A stretch of DNA of 11,738 nucleotides from an uncultured Burkholderiales bacterium (GCA_903887655.1 CAISQQ010000468.1:1-11738); one strand, 5' to 3'; counted from the first letter of the stretch, positions 1 through 6,868 are shown. Program-made: numbers and translations. The notes: a model not told the origin generated them from the letters alone.

Positions 1-885
1 ACCACACCCACCCTTGAGCCAGTGATCCATGGCCAGTTCGATCAAGCCACCTGGACCATCAGCTACGTTGTTCACCTCGGCCTTGGAACAGCCTGCGCGA
101 TCATTGATCCTGTGTTGGACTACGACCCCAAGTCAGGCAGAACGTCCACAGTGCAAGCGGACCAACTTGTGGACTACGTCCTCGCCCATCAACTTCAAGT
201 GGCATGGATTCTTGAAACACACGCCCACGCAGACCACCTCAGTGCGGCGGCGTATTTGAAAAAGAAGTTGGGTGGACAAACAGCCATTGGGGACCACATC
301 ACCCACGTGCAAAAAGTCTTCAAGGGCCTCTTCAATTTGGAGTCGACCTTCCAGGTCAACGGCTCACAGTTCGATCGATTGCTGGCCAGCGATGAAGAAT
401 TCAAGGTGGGTGAATTGGTCGCAAAAGTGGTCTTTGTGCCCGGGCACACGCCCGCTTGCGTGGCTTACCAATTTGGCGATGCGGTGTTTGTCGGTGACAC
501 CCTGTTCATGCCCGATGTGGGCACTGCACGCTGTGATTTTCCAGGCGGAGATGCGCGCACCTTGTATGCATCGATTCGCCTGCTCTTGAGCTTGCCGCCC
601 GAGACACGGCTCTTCATGTGCCACGATTACCCCCCGAACCAGCGCCCCATTGCGTTTGAGACCACGGTGGCCGAGCAGCGCGCCCACAACATCCATGTCC
701 ACGACGGGATCGCCGAGGCACAATTTGTAGAGATGCGCACCCAGCGCGACGCCACCCTAGAGATGCCGGTCTTGATCCTGCCTGCTGTGCAAATCAATAT
801 CCGTGCCGGTGAGATGCCGCCTTTAGAGAGCAACGGTGTGGCCTACCTCAAGATCCCCTTGAATGCAGTGGGCGCGTCTCGGTAG
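1..885 (+). CDS. Metallo-beta-lactamase-fold hydrolase, ETHE1/Blh-like (5' partial)
   Basis: This is a metallo-beta-lactamase-fold protein of the ETHE1 (persulfide dioxygenase)/Blh-like group. Counting from the GTG at 22, the metal motif THAHADH is at residues 66-72, PGHT with a ligand His142 at 140-143, GDT with Asp159 at 158-160, and a final CHDY with His201 at 200-203. The stretch from MPDVGTARCDFPGGDA to the CHDY motif is typical of the ETHE1/Blh branch rather than of true beta-lactamases. The frame stays open to base 1 and there is no good ribosome site before the GTG. I therefore infer that the real start lies a little upstream of the window, and GTG 22 is only a fallback. In ETHE1 proteins the metal is a single iron that oxidises glutathione persulfide; whether this protein does so is inference. 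It has no rhodanese or DUF442 domain within the visible part. It is separated from the next gene by over 300 bases and is probably its own unit. Fold assignment is firm, substrate is not. Confidence 0.88.
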   Translation, partial: TTPTLEPVIHGQFDQATWTISYVVHLGLGTACAIIDPVLDYDPKSGRTSTVQADQLVDYVLAHQLQVAWILETHAHADHLSAAAYLKKKLGGQTAIGDHITHVQKVFKGLFNLESTFQVNGSQFDRLLASDEEFKVGELVAKVVFVPGHTPACVAYQFGDAVFVGDTLFMPDVGTARCDFPGGDARTLYASIRLLLSLPPETRLFMCHDYPPNQRPIAFETTVAEQRAHNIHVHDGIAEAQFVEMRTQRDATLEMPVLILPAVQINIRAGEMPPLESNGVAYLKIPLNAVGASR

Positions 886-979
886 AGCGACTTCGCCGGG
901 GTGATCCTCGTTGTTGCTGCACGCTTGGGCGGTCTCAAAACCGATGACGACCAGGCAATTTTGAGCCTGAAATCAACTT

Positions 980-1013
980 AGAATTGACACGCTAAAGACC
1001 GAAGGTCAATTCT
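980..1013. repeat. 9-bp perfect inverted repeat
   Basis: AGAATTGAC at 980-988 is mirrored by GTCAATTCT at 1005-1013, with a 16-base centre. The centre-to-centre arm distance is 25 bases, about 2.4 helical turns. The site could be an operator or the stem of an RNA hairpin. No T tract follows, so it is not a standard terminator. The function is unknown. Confidence 0.5.
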
Positions 1014-1106
1014 CGAGCCTGCGGGTCAAAACCAGCCCTTTGCTGGGGCGCGACTTCTCTAGAGCTTCTGAGCGGCCCACCACACCTTGGACACCGAGGG
1101 GCAAAG

Positions 1107-1122
1107 GACAAGCCCGCTTGTC
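1107..1122. repeat. 7-bp inverted repeat with 2-base centre
   Basis: GACAAGC at 1107-1113 and GCTTGTC at 1116-1122 flank only two bases, giving a near-palindrome of 16 bp. As DNA this is a possible binding site for a dimeric regulator. As RNA it could fold with about 6 pairs and a 4-base loop. It lies 50 bases upstream of the candidate -35 element. Confidence 0.4.
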
Positions 1123-1171
1123 TCCATTCGGGTTGGCACTCAAGAGCGAACCTTGGCCAGCCATCAGCTTT

Positions 1172-1200
1172 TTGACCTTGGAGCCTGTCGAGGCTTTATT
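1172..1200 (+). promoter_or_regulatory. Candidate sigma70 promoter for the bolA-murA-his unit
   Basis: TTGACC (1172-1177) and TTTATT (1195-1200) are separated by 17 bases, the optimal spacing. They match the -35 and -10 consensus at five and four of six positions. A start about 7 bases downstream would leave an mRNA leader of only about ten bases before the BolA start codon. That fits the absence of a Shine-Dalgarno there. It is the best promoter-like sequence in the spacer, but was found by eye only. Confidence 0.4.
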
Positions 1201-1217
1201 TTTTGAATTGTGACACC

Positions 1218-1490
1218 ATGACCGAAGACGACCTCAAACACCTCATCTCAAGCTCATTGGCTTGTACCCATCTTGCGCTTGAGGGGGACGGCAGGCATTG
1301 GTTTGCCACCATCGTGTCGAGTGAATTTCAAGGCTTGCGTGCCATTGCCCGCCATCAGCGGGTTTACAAGACGCTGGGCACTCGCATGCAAACCGATGAG
1401 GTGCACGCTTTGTCGATGAAGACCTTCACCCCCGAGGAGTGGGCTCGCGAAACGGCCCAAACGGGCTCCAGCGCTGGCCCGCGGGCCTGA
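1218..1490 (+). CDS. ibaG: BolA family protein (IbaG-like)
   Basis: A 90-residue BolA-fold protein. BolA/IbaG proteins bind [2Fe-2S] clusters together with monothiol glutaredoxins and are linked to iron-sulfur assembly and stress responses. Visible features are LEGDGRHW at 21-28, the FQGLRAIARHQ segment at 37-47, and the C-terminal VHALSMKTFTPEEW with the family's invariant histidine at 63. Cys16 sits in the early loop. Placement directly upstream of murA matches ibaG (yrbA) of E. coli, which favours IbaG over BolA proper. The frame extends to a TTG at 1203, but family length and alignment favour the ATG at 1218. No Shine-Dalgarno is visible, so the message may be nearly leaderless. The last dozen residues (TAQTGSSAGPRA) look like a non-conserved tail. 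The stop lies 17 bases before murA, so co-transcription is likely. Confidence 0.88.
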   Translation: MTEDDLKHLISSSLACTHLALEGDGRHWFATIVSSEFQGLRAIARHQRVYKTLGTRMQTDEVHALSMKTFTPEEWARETAQTGSSAGPRA

Positions 1491-1495
1491 GCGCC

Positions 1496-1501
1496 AAGGG
1501 A
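1496..1501 (+). promoter_or_regulatory. Ribosome binding site fixing the murA start
   Basis: AAGGGA lies six bases before the ATG at 1508. The same frame is open back to 1439 inside the BolA gene. This site, plus alignment to the MurA N-terminus, decides for the ATG at 1508. Confidence 0.6.
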
Positions 1502-1507
1502 TCCCTG

Positions 1508-2785
1508 ATGGACTCTTTGCTCATTCATGGCGGCCAACCCTTGAACGGGGAAGTCAGCATCTCGGGCGCCAAAAACGCCGCCCTGCCCGAACTCTGCGCG
1601 GCCCTCCTCACCGAGGAGAGCGTCGCGCTCAGCAACGTGCCGGCCTTGCAAGATGTCGCGACCATGGTGAAGTTGCTCACCAACATGGGGGTGAACATTG
1701 AGCGTCACCCCGACCATGCGATCACCCTCACTTCAGGGCACGCCATCGAGCCTGTGGCCCCTTATGAGCTTGTCAAAACCATGCGCGCCTCCATTTTGGC
1801 GCTGGGCCCGCTGTTGGCGCGCTTTGGCCGCGCGCGGGTGTCGCTGCCAGGCGGGTGCGCCATCGGCTCACGCCCGGTGGACCAGCACATCAAGGGCCTG
1901 CAAGCCATGGGTGCGCAAATCCATGTCGAGCACGGCTACATGCAGGCGAGTTGGGGTGAGGGGCAGCAGCGCCTCAAGGGGGCTCGCATCACCACCGACA
2001 TGGTGACCGTGACCGGCACCGAAAACTTGATGATGGCCGCGTGTTTGGCCAGCGGCGAGACTGTGCTTGAAAACGCAGCCCAAGAGCCCGAAGTCACCGA
2101 TTTGGCCAAGATGCTCATCAAGATGGGCGCGCACATTGAGGGGGTGGGCACGTCTCGCCTTCGCATCGAGGGGGTGAGCGCCTTGCACGGCGTGGCGCAT
2201 GAGGTGGTGGCCGACCGCATCGAAGCGGGCACTTTTATGTGCGCCGTGGCTTGCACCGGGGGGCGTGTTTTCTTGAAAGGCGCGCGCGCCGAACACTTGG
2301 AGGCGGTGGTGGAAAAACTCTTGAGCGCAGGCGTCAAGATCGAGTCCCATGACAGCGGTATTTGGGTGCAAGCGCCTGCCACTCCCCACACCCACCTTCG
2401 CGCCCAAAGTTTCAGAACCAGCGAGTACCCGGGGTTTCCCACCGACATGCAAGCGCAGTTCATGGTGCTCAACGCGGTGGCGAGTGGCTCGGCCATGGCG
2501 ACCGAGACCATTTTTGAGAACCGTTTCATGCACGTGAACGAACTGGTGAGACTGGGCGCGCACATCGAGATCGATGGCAAAGTCGCGTTGACCCAAGGGG
2601 TGGCGGCATTGTCGGGGGCGGACGTGATGGCCACCGATTTGCGCGCGTCGGCAAGTTTGGTGATCGCCGGTTTGGTGGCTCAGGGCCAGACCCGCGTGCA
2701 GCGCATTTATCACTTGGACCGTGGGTACGAGAACATGGAGTCCAAACTCGCCAGCCTTGGCGCACACATTGAAAGAGTGAAATGA
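1508..2785 (+). CDS. murA: UDP-N-acetylglucosamine 1-carboxyvinyltransferase MurA
   Basis: MurA transfers enolpyruvate from PEP to UDP-GlcNAc, the first committed step of peptidoglycan synthesis, in the cytoplasm. The product is 425 residues, close to the usual 419-430. Lys22-Asn23 lie in SISGAKNAALP. The catalytic Cys117 lies in LPGGCAIGSRPVD and matches E. coli Cys115. Arg93 (MRASI) and Arg122 follow the expected spacing, the catalytic aspartate is Asp313 in GFPTDMQAQF, and the late arginine is Arg379 in DLRASASLVIAGL. Because Cys117 is present and not Asp, the enzyme is predicted to be fosfomycin-sensitive; this is family knowledge and untested here. The stop codon overlaps the hisG start as ATGA (2782-2785), implying translational coupling to histidine synthesis. 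Confidence 0.97.
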   Translation: MDSLLIHGGQPLNGEVSISGAKNAALPELCAALLTEESVALSNVPALQDVATMVKLLTNMGVNIERHPDHAITLTSGHAIEPVAPYELVKTMRASILALGPLLARFGRARVSLPGGCAIGSRPVDQHIKGLQAMGAQIHVEHGYMQASWGEGQQRLKGARITTDMVTVTGTENLMMAACLASGETVLENAAQEPEVTDLAKMLIKMGAHIEGVGTSRLRIEGVSALHGVAHEVVADRIEAGTFMCAVACTGGRVFLKGARAEHLEAVVEKLLSAGVKIESHDSGIWVQAPATPHTHLRAQSFRTSEYPGFPTDMQAQFMVLNAVASGSAMATETIFENRFMHVNELVRLGAHIEIDGKVALTQGVAALSGADVMATDLRASASLVIAGLVAQGQTRVQRIYHLDRGYENMESKLASLGAHIERVK

Positions 2786-3417
2786 TCACACTGGCGCTGT
2801 CCAAAGGTCGAATTTTTGATGAAACCTTGCCCCTCTTGAGGTCCGCTGGCATCGAGGTCTTGGAAGACCCCAGCACCTCCAGAAAACTCATCCTCCCCAC
2901 CAACCAAGCCACGCTTCGGGTCGTGTTGGTGCGCGCCTCTGATGTCCCCACCTATGTGCAGTATGGTGGTGCCGATCTTGGCGTCACGGGGCTCGATACC
3001 TTGATTGAGCACGGGGGGGCGGGACTTTATCAGCCCCTCGATCTCCAAATCGCGCGCTGCCGCATGAGTGTGGCCGTCCCCAAAGGCTTTGACTACGAGG
3101 GCGCGGTGCGCCAGGGCTCCAGGCTCAAAGTGGCCACCAAGTACTTGGGCATTGCCAAGGATTTCTTTGCCACCAAAGGCGTGCACGTGGACTTGGTCAA
3201 GCTCTACGGCAGCATGGAGTTGGCCCCCTTGACCGGTTTGGCCCAGGCCATTGTGGACTTGGTGTCGACGGGCAGCACCCTCTTGGCCAACGATTTGGTC
3301 GAGGTCGAGCGCATCATGGAGGTGAGCTCACGCTTGGTGGTCAACCAAGGCGCCTTGGTCTTGAAGCGCCAAGCCATGCGCGAGTTGATCGACGCCTTTG
3401 AGAGGGCCGTGTCATGA
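2782..3417 (+). CDS. hisG: ATP phosphoribosyltransferase catalytic subunit, short form HisG
   Basis: HisG condenses ATP and PRPP to phosphoribosyl-ATP, the first and feedback-controlled step of histidine synthesis. At 211 residues this is the short form: it lacks the C-terminal ACT-like regulatory domain of the roughly 300-residue long form. The N-terminus ITLALSKGRIFDET and GGADLGVTGLDTL are typical. The family signature runs from Glu146 through IVDLVSTGSTL (157-167), the PRPP-binding loop. Short HisG enzymes are active only with the HisS-like subunit HisZ, which is not in this window and must be encoded elsewhere. The start is inside the murA stop (ATGA) and the stop overlaps the hisD start in the same way. 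The gene sits between two coupled partners and has no promoter space of its own. Confidence 0.96.
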   Translation: MITLALSKGRIFDETLPLLRSAGIEVLEDPSTSRKLILPTNQATLRVVLVRASDVPTYVQYGGADLGVTGLDTLIEHGGAGLYQPLDLQIARCRMSVAVPKGFDYEGAVRQGSRLKVATKYLGIAKDFFATKGVHVDLVKLYGSMELAPLTGLAQAIVDLVSTGSTLLANDLVEVERIMEVSSRLVVNQGALVLKRQAMRELIDAFERAVS

Positions 3418-4790
3418 CCGTGCATGCCGCCCCTCGCTTGCAGCCGCTGCGCCTGGACACGCGCCAAGCGGATTTTGAAGCACGTTTTCAGGCGCGTTTG
3501 CACTGGTCAAGCGCCCAAGACGACGCGATCCAGGCCCGCGTCAACGGCATTCTTGAGCGGGTCAAGCGTGACGGCGACCAGGCTTTGCTCGAGCTCACCC
3601 GCGAGCTCGATGGCTTGCACGCGCAAGACATGTCCGAGCTCGAGATCGCCCCCGCTCAGCTCAAAGCCGCTTTCGAGGGCCTGCCCTTGGCGCAAAAAAC
3701 AGCACTCCAAACCGCCGCTGAGCGCGTGCGCCGCTACCATGAAGCCCAACTTCAAGCCTGTGGTTTGTCTTGGAGTTATGTGGAAGACGACGGCACGCGC
3801 TTGGGACAAAAAGTCACCCCCTTGGACCGAGTCGGGGTCTACGTGCCGGGCGGCTTGGCGGCCTACCCCTCGAGCGTGATCATGAACGCCATTCCCGCCC
3901 AAGTCGCTGGGGTGGGGGAGGTGGTGATGGTGGTGCCCACGCCACAAGGCGCCAAAAACGCCTTGGTCTTGGCCGCGGCCCATGTCTGTGGGGTGCACCG
4001 GGTCTTCACCATCGGTGGCGCCCAGGCCATTGCCGCTTTGGCCTATGGCACCCCCACCGTGCCAAGGGTGGACAAAATCACGGGGCCAGGCAACGCCTAT
4101 GTGGCCAGCGCCAAGCGCCACGTGTTTGGTCAAGTCGGTATCGACATGATCGCTGGGCCCAGTGAGATTTTGGTCTTGGCCGATGGCACCACGCCCGCGG
4201 ACTGGGTGGCCATGGATTTGGTCTCCCAAGCCGAACACGACGCCTTGGCGCAAAGCATCTTGCTGTGCCCCGATCTTGGATACATCGAGCGCGTGCTCGC
4301 GGCCATGGAGCGTCTCTTGCCCGAGATGCCGCGCGCCGACATCATTGTGAAATCCATCAATGACCGTGGCGCCTTGATCCACACGAGCAGCATGCTCGAG
4401 GCCTGCGAGATCAGCAACCGCGTGGCCCCCGAGCACTTGGAGGTCTCCTCCAAGTCACCCAACACCTGGGAGCCGCATTTGAAACACGCCGGGGCGATCT
4501 TTTTGGGCGCTTATACGAGCGAGTCCTTGGGCGACTATTGCGCCGGCCCCAACCACGTCTTACCGACCTCGGGCACGGCACGGTTCAGCTCGCCCTTGGG
4601 GGTTTATGATTTCCAAAAACGCACCAGCCTCATCGAAGTGAGTGAGACCGGTGCCCAGACCTTGGGGGCGGTGGCCAGTGTGCTCGCCCATGGTGAGGGC
4701 TTGAGCGCGCATGCACGAGCCGCCGAGATGCGGCTCACAAGCGAACGCTCTGGCCTGAGTGCCGAGGAGCTCGCGCACTTGAGCGAGTAA
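3414..4790 (+). CDS. hisD: Histidinol dehydrogenase HisD
   Basis: HisD performs the last two steps, oxidising L-histidinol to histidine with two NAD+ in a zinc enzyme. The length of 458 residues is slightly above the usual 430-440, mostly in the N-terminal 30 residues. Visible landmarks are RVGVYVPGGLAAYPSS, the GGAQAIAALAYGT segment, and KITGPGNAYVA. The zinc ligands by family alignment are Gln272 and His275 in SQAEHD, Asp374 in LGDYCAGPNHVLPT, and His433 in GLSAHA. The catalytic pair is Glu340-His341 in APEHLE. All expected residues are present. The start ATG overlaps the hisG stop by four bases. A 125-base spacer with tandem repeats follows before hisC. Confidence 0.97.
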   Translation: MTVHAAPRLQPLRLDTRQADFEARFQARLHWSSAQDDAIQARVNGILERVKRDGDQALLELTRELDGLHAQDMSELEIAPAQLKAAFEGLPLAQKTALQTAAERVRRYHEAQLQACGLSWSYVEDDGTRLGQKVTPLDRVGVYVPGGLAAYPSSVIMNAIPAQVAGVGEVVMVVPTPQGAKNALVLAAAHVCGVHRVFTIGGAQAIAALAYGTPTVPRVDKITGPGNAYVASAKRHVFGQVGIDMIAGPSEILVLADGTTPADWVAMDLVSQAEHDALAQSILLCPDLGYIERVLAAMERLLPEMPRADIIVKSINDRGALIHTSSMLEACEISNRVAPEHLEVSSKSPNTWEPHLKHAGAIFLGAYTSESLGDYCAGPNHVLPTSGTARFSSPLGVYDFQKRTSLIEVSETGAQTLGAVASVLAHGEGLSAHARAAEMRLTSERSGLSAEELAHLSE

Positions 4791-4834
4791 GACGCTTCAC
4801 GGGTCTTTCCATGAAGGACTTGTGGGGAGTTGGC

Positions 4835-4890
4835 GTGATTCATCTGGCGTGATTCATGTTGAGTGATTCATGATGAGCGATTCGTTGTTT
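4835..4890 (+). repeat. 14-bp tandem repeat, four units, hisD-hisC spacer
   Basis: Four consecutive 14-base units start at 4835, 4849, 4863 and 4877, with consensus GTGATTCATGNTGA. The first three share GTGATTCAT exactly; the fourth begins GCGATTCGT and is degraded. Each intact unit holds the 7-bp palindrome TGATTCA. The array lies just upstream of hisC and could be a remnant of replication slippage or a cluster of protein-binding sites. Function unknown. Confidence 0.75.
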
Positions 4891-4915
4891 GATTTTTTTT
4901 GAGAAGTCCCATTTC

Positions 4916-6085
4916 ATGTCCGTGACCCCGTCATTGCAAGCCATCCGAGACGACATCCAAGCCCTGAGCGCCTATGCGGTGCAAGACGCGAGTGGGTTCA
5001 TCAAACTCGACGCGATGGAGAACCCCTACACCTTGGAGAGCACGCTGCGCCAGGCCTTGGGCGAACGCTTGGCCATGGTCGACGTCAACCGCTACCCAGC
5101 CACCCGGGTTCAGGACTTGAAGCGCGCTTTGAAGGTCCATGCACAAGTGGGCGACGACCTCGAGTTGATGCTCGGCAACGGCTCGGATGAGCTCATTGGT
5201 CTGTTGGACTTGGCCTGTGCCAAGCCTGGCGCCTGTGTGCTGGCCCCAGAGCCCGGGTTTGTGATGTACGCCATGAGCGCCAAGCTCTTGGGACTGAACT
5301 ACGTTGGCGTTCCACTTCAAGCGGATTTTGAGCTCGATCTGCCCGCCATGCAGGCGGCCATTGAGCTGCACCGCCCGGCCGTTGTCTATTTGGCCTACCC
5401 CAACAACCCCACGGCCAATTTGTGGAACCCCGCCTCGATTGAAGCCCTCATTGCCCAGGTGAGTGCCTACCAGGGGGTGGTGGTGATGGACGAGGCCTAT
5501 CAGCCGTTTTCAAGCGACACGTGGTTGAACCGCATGCGCGCGCAGCCGCTCCAAAACGCCCAAGTGATCTTGATGCGCACGCTCTCCAAGGTGGGACTCG
5601 CGGGTGCTCGCATCGGTTATGTGGTCGCCCATGCGGCTTGGATAGGGGCGCTCGAGAAAGTGCGCCCGCCCTACAACGTGAGTGTGCTCAATGCCGAATG
5701 TGCGCTTTTTGCGCTCGAGCACGAGGGTGTTTTCAAGGCCCAAGCCGAGCTCATTGTGGCCGAGCGCGCTCGCCTCACCGCCCGCTTGTCCCAAGGCCTG
5801 GGCTTGAGCGTCTATCCCAGTTCGGCCAATATGCTGCTCATGCGCTTACACCCCGAGGTCTGGGGCGCGTTGGCGGGTGTGCTGGGGGCGGGGCCTGAAG
5901 CCGCACACTCCTTGGCCGCCCATGTCTTTGCGGGTTTGAAAGCCCAAGGGATTTTGATCAAGAACGTCTCTACAATGCACCCATTGCTGGCCGGTTGTTT
6001 GCGAGTCACGGTGGGCACACCCCATGAGAACAACGCCCTCATCGCGGCCTTGGAAGGCTTGATCAAGAGCCCACAGGCCCACTGA
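4916..6085 (+). CDS. hisC: Histidinol-phosphate aminotransferase HisC
   Basis: HisC is a PLP-dependent fold-type I aminotransferase that converts imidazole-acetol phosphate and glutamate to histidinol phosphate. The protein has 389 residues from the chosen ATG. Visible landmarks are KLDAMENPY near 31-39, the VNRYPATR segment, GNGSDELI, YPNNPTANLW with Asn163-Asn164, VVMDEAYQPF with Asp192 and Tyr195, and the Schiff-base lysine Lys225 in LSKVGLAGARIGY. The C-terminal LRVTVGTPHENNALIAAL carries the substrate-carboxylate arginine. The frame is open to a TTG at 4889, but the ATG at 4916 is preceded by GAGAAG (4901-4906) and gives the usual N-terminus. The 125-base spacer upstream makes an internal promoter possible, but I cannot point to one. 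Confidence 0.96.
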   Translation: MSVTPSLQAIRDDIQALSAYAVQDASGFIKLDAMENPYTLESTLRQALGERLAMVDVNRYPATRVQDLKRALKVHAQVGDDLELMLGNGSDELIGLLDLACAKPGACVLAPEPGFVMYAMSAKLLGLNYVGVPLQADFELDLPAMQAAIELHRPAVVYLAYPNNPTANLWNPASIEALIAQVSAYQGVVVMDEAYQPFSSDTWLNRMRAQPLQNAQVILMRTLSKVGLAGARIGYVVAHAAWIGALEKVRPPYNVSVLNAECALFALEHEGVFKAQAELIVAERARLTARLSQGLGLSVYPSSANMLLMRLHPEVWGALAGVLGAGPEAAHSLAAHVFAGLKAQGILIKNVSTMHPLLAGCLRVTVGTPHENNALIAALEGLIKSPQAH

Positions 6086-6121
6086 AGCGGGTGTTCGCAT
6101 TGAACGACCTCGTGATTCGCC

Positions 6122-6155
6122 CTTGAAACCCAGTTTGAACCCTGTTTGACCCATC
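6122..6155 (+). repeat. Imperfect 11-12 bp triplicate, hisC-hisB spacer
   Basis: Three imperfect copies follow one another: a 12-base unit at 6122-6133, then 11-base units at 6134-6144 and 6145-6155. The best unit reads TTTGAACCCTG. The shared core is TTGA followed by A/C and CC. The copies lie 33 bases before the hisB start. This may be a decayed slippage repeat; it could also be chance. Confidence 0.4.
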
Positions 6156-6187
6156 CTCTTTTTTCCATTGACCAACACCACGACCCC

Positions 6188-6784
6188 ATGAGCTCACCTC
6201 GCACCGCTGAAGTCAGTCGTCAAACGGCAGAGACACAAATTCGCGTCAAACTCAATTTGGATGGCACGGGTGTGTCCAAGCTCTCCACGGGCATTGGGTT
6301 TTTTGACCACATGCTCGACCAAATCGCCCGCCACGGCTTGATCGATTTGGAGATTGAGGCGCGCGGTGACTTGCACATCGATGGCCACCACACGGTGGAG
6401 GATGTCGGCATCACCTTGGGCCAAGCGATCTCCCAAGCGGTGGGGGACAAGCGCGGCATTCGTCGCTATGGTCACGCCTATGTGCCCTTGGATGAGGCCT
6501 TGAGCCGGGTGGTGGTGGACTTCTCGGGTCGCCCAGGTTTGGTGATGCACCTGCCCTTTACCAGCGGACAAATCGGTGAATTTGACACCCAACTCACCTT
6601 TGAATTCTTTCAAGGCTTGGTCAACCACGCCTTCATCACTTTGCACATCGACAACATCAAGGGCGTGAACGCCCACCACCAAGCCGAGACGGTGTTCAAG
6701 GCCTTTGGCCGCGCGTTGCGTGCAGCCCTGGAGTGGGACCCCCGGGCCTTGGGCCAAGTGCCCTCGACCAAGGGCTCGCTCTAA
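6188..6784 (+). CDS. hisB: Imidazoleglycerol-phosphate dehydratase HisB (monofunctional)
   Basis: HisB dehydrates imidazoleglycerol phosphate to imidazole-acetol phosphate in a manganese-dependent reaction. The 198-residue product contains only the dehydratase; the N-terminal histidinol-phosphatase domain of the enterobacterial bifunctional HisB is absent. The fold's two metal motifs are seen as HHTVED at 67-72 and HHQAE at 163-167, together with GFFDHML at 37-43. The end PSTKGSL is typical. The frame is open back to a TTG at 6146. The ATG at 6188 fits the family N-terminus (RTAEVSRQTAETQIRVKLNL), although no Shine-Dalgarno precedes it. Since the phosphatase domain is missing, a separate histidinol-phosphate phosphatase must exist outside the window. 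Confidence 0.96.
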   Translation: MSSPRTAEVSRQTAETQIRVKLNLDGTGVSKLSTGIGFFDHMLDQIARHGLIDLEIEARGDLHIDGHHTVEDVGITLGQAISQAVGDKRGIRRYGHAYVPLDEALSRVVVDFSGRPGLVMHLPFTSGQIGEFDTQLTFEFFQGLVNHAFITLHIDNIKGVNAHHQAETVFKAFGRALRAALEWDPRALGQVPSTKGSL

Positions 6785-6820
6785 GTCTGGGTTCAACCAA
6801 TGAGGAAGAAGGGGTGTGGG

Positions 6821-6868
6821 ATGAGTAAGCCAGGGCAGCAGTCTGCTATGAAAGTGCGCTCAGCATGA
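6821..6868 (+). other. 15-codon mini-ORF overlapping the hisH start
   Basis: An ATG at 6821 opens a 15-codon frame (MSKPGQQSAMKVRSA) that stops at 6866-6868. It is preceded by AAGGGG (6809-6814) at six bases, one of the best ribosome sites in the window. Its stop overlaps the hisH start as ATGA (6865-6868). hisH has no Shine-Dalgarno of its own. This suggests translation of the mini-ORF delivers ribosomes to hisH. It contains no histidine codon, so it is not a histidine attenuator peptide. Function is inferred from geometry only. Confidence 0.4.

Larger units (their letters stand above)
886..1217. other. Non-coding spacer between the MBL gene and the BolA gene
   Basis: This 332-base stretch has no convincing gene on either strand. 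It holds a 9-bp inverted repeat (arms 980-988 and 1005-1013), a 7-bp inverted repeat with almost no loop (1107-1122), a weak 5-bp hairpin (1032-1046), and a candidate sigma70-type promoter just before the BolA gene. The heptamer GAGCCTG occurs three times, at 963, 1015 and 1181. I see no clear intrinsic terminator for the upstream gene: neither main inverted repeat is followed by a T tract. Confidence 0.6.

Noticed and set aside
886..981. 31-codon open stretch after the MBL stop (ends ...AILSLKST)
   Set aside because: It continues the same frame and contains an RLGG motif vaguely like the C-terminus of some transposases. It is too short, has no ribosome site and nothing else of an insertion sequence is present, so I cannot support a gene remnant.
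1032..1046. CCAGC/GCTGG hairpin as terminator of the MBL gene
   Set aside because: The stem has only five pairs, is about 150 bases from the stop codon, and is not followed by T residues.
1868..2767. A 299-codon open frame on the minus strand inside murA
   Set aside because: It lies fully opposite murA, which has all its catalytic motifs. Its translation is His/Gly/Arg-rich without recognisable domains, as expected for the antisense shadow of a GC-rich gene. The same applies to minus-strand frames at 3507-4436 (hisD) and 8395-9354 (hisF).
2700..2790. Histidine attenuator leader peptide before hisG
   Set aside because: hisG starts inside the murA stop codon, so there is no leader and no run of His codons. 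None of the later spacers holds a His-rich peptide either.
4835..4890. Tandem repeats as a CRISPR array
   Set aside because: Units are 14 bp with no spacers between them, and no cas gene is present. The same holds for the 7-bp and 5-bp arrays.
4891..4900. T8 tract before hisC as an intrinsic terminator
   Set aside because: No stable GC-rich hairpin precedes it; the upstream sequence is the 14-bp repeat array, which pairs poorly with itself.
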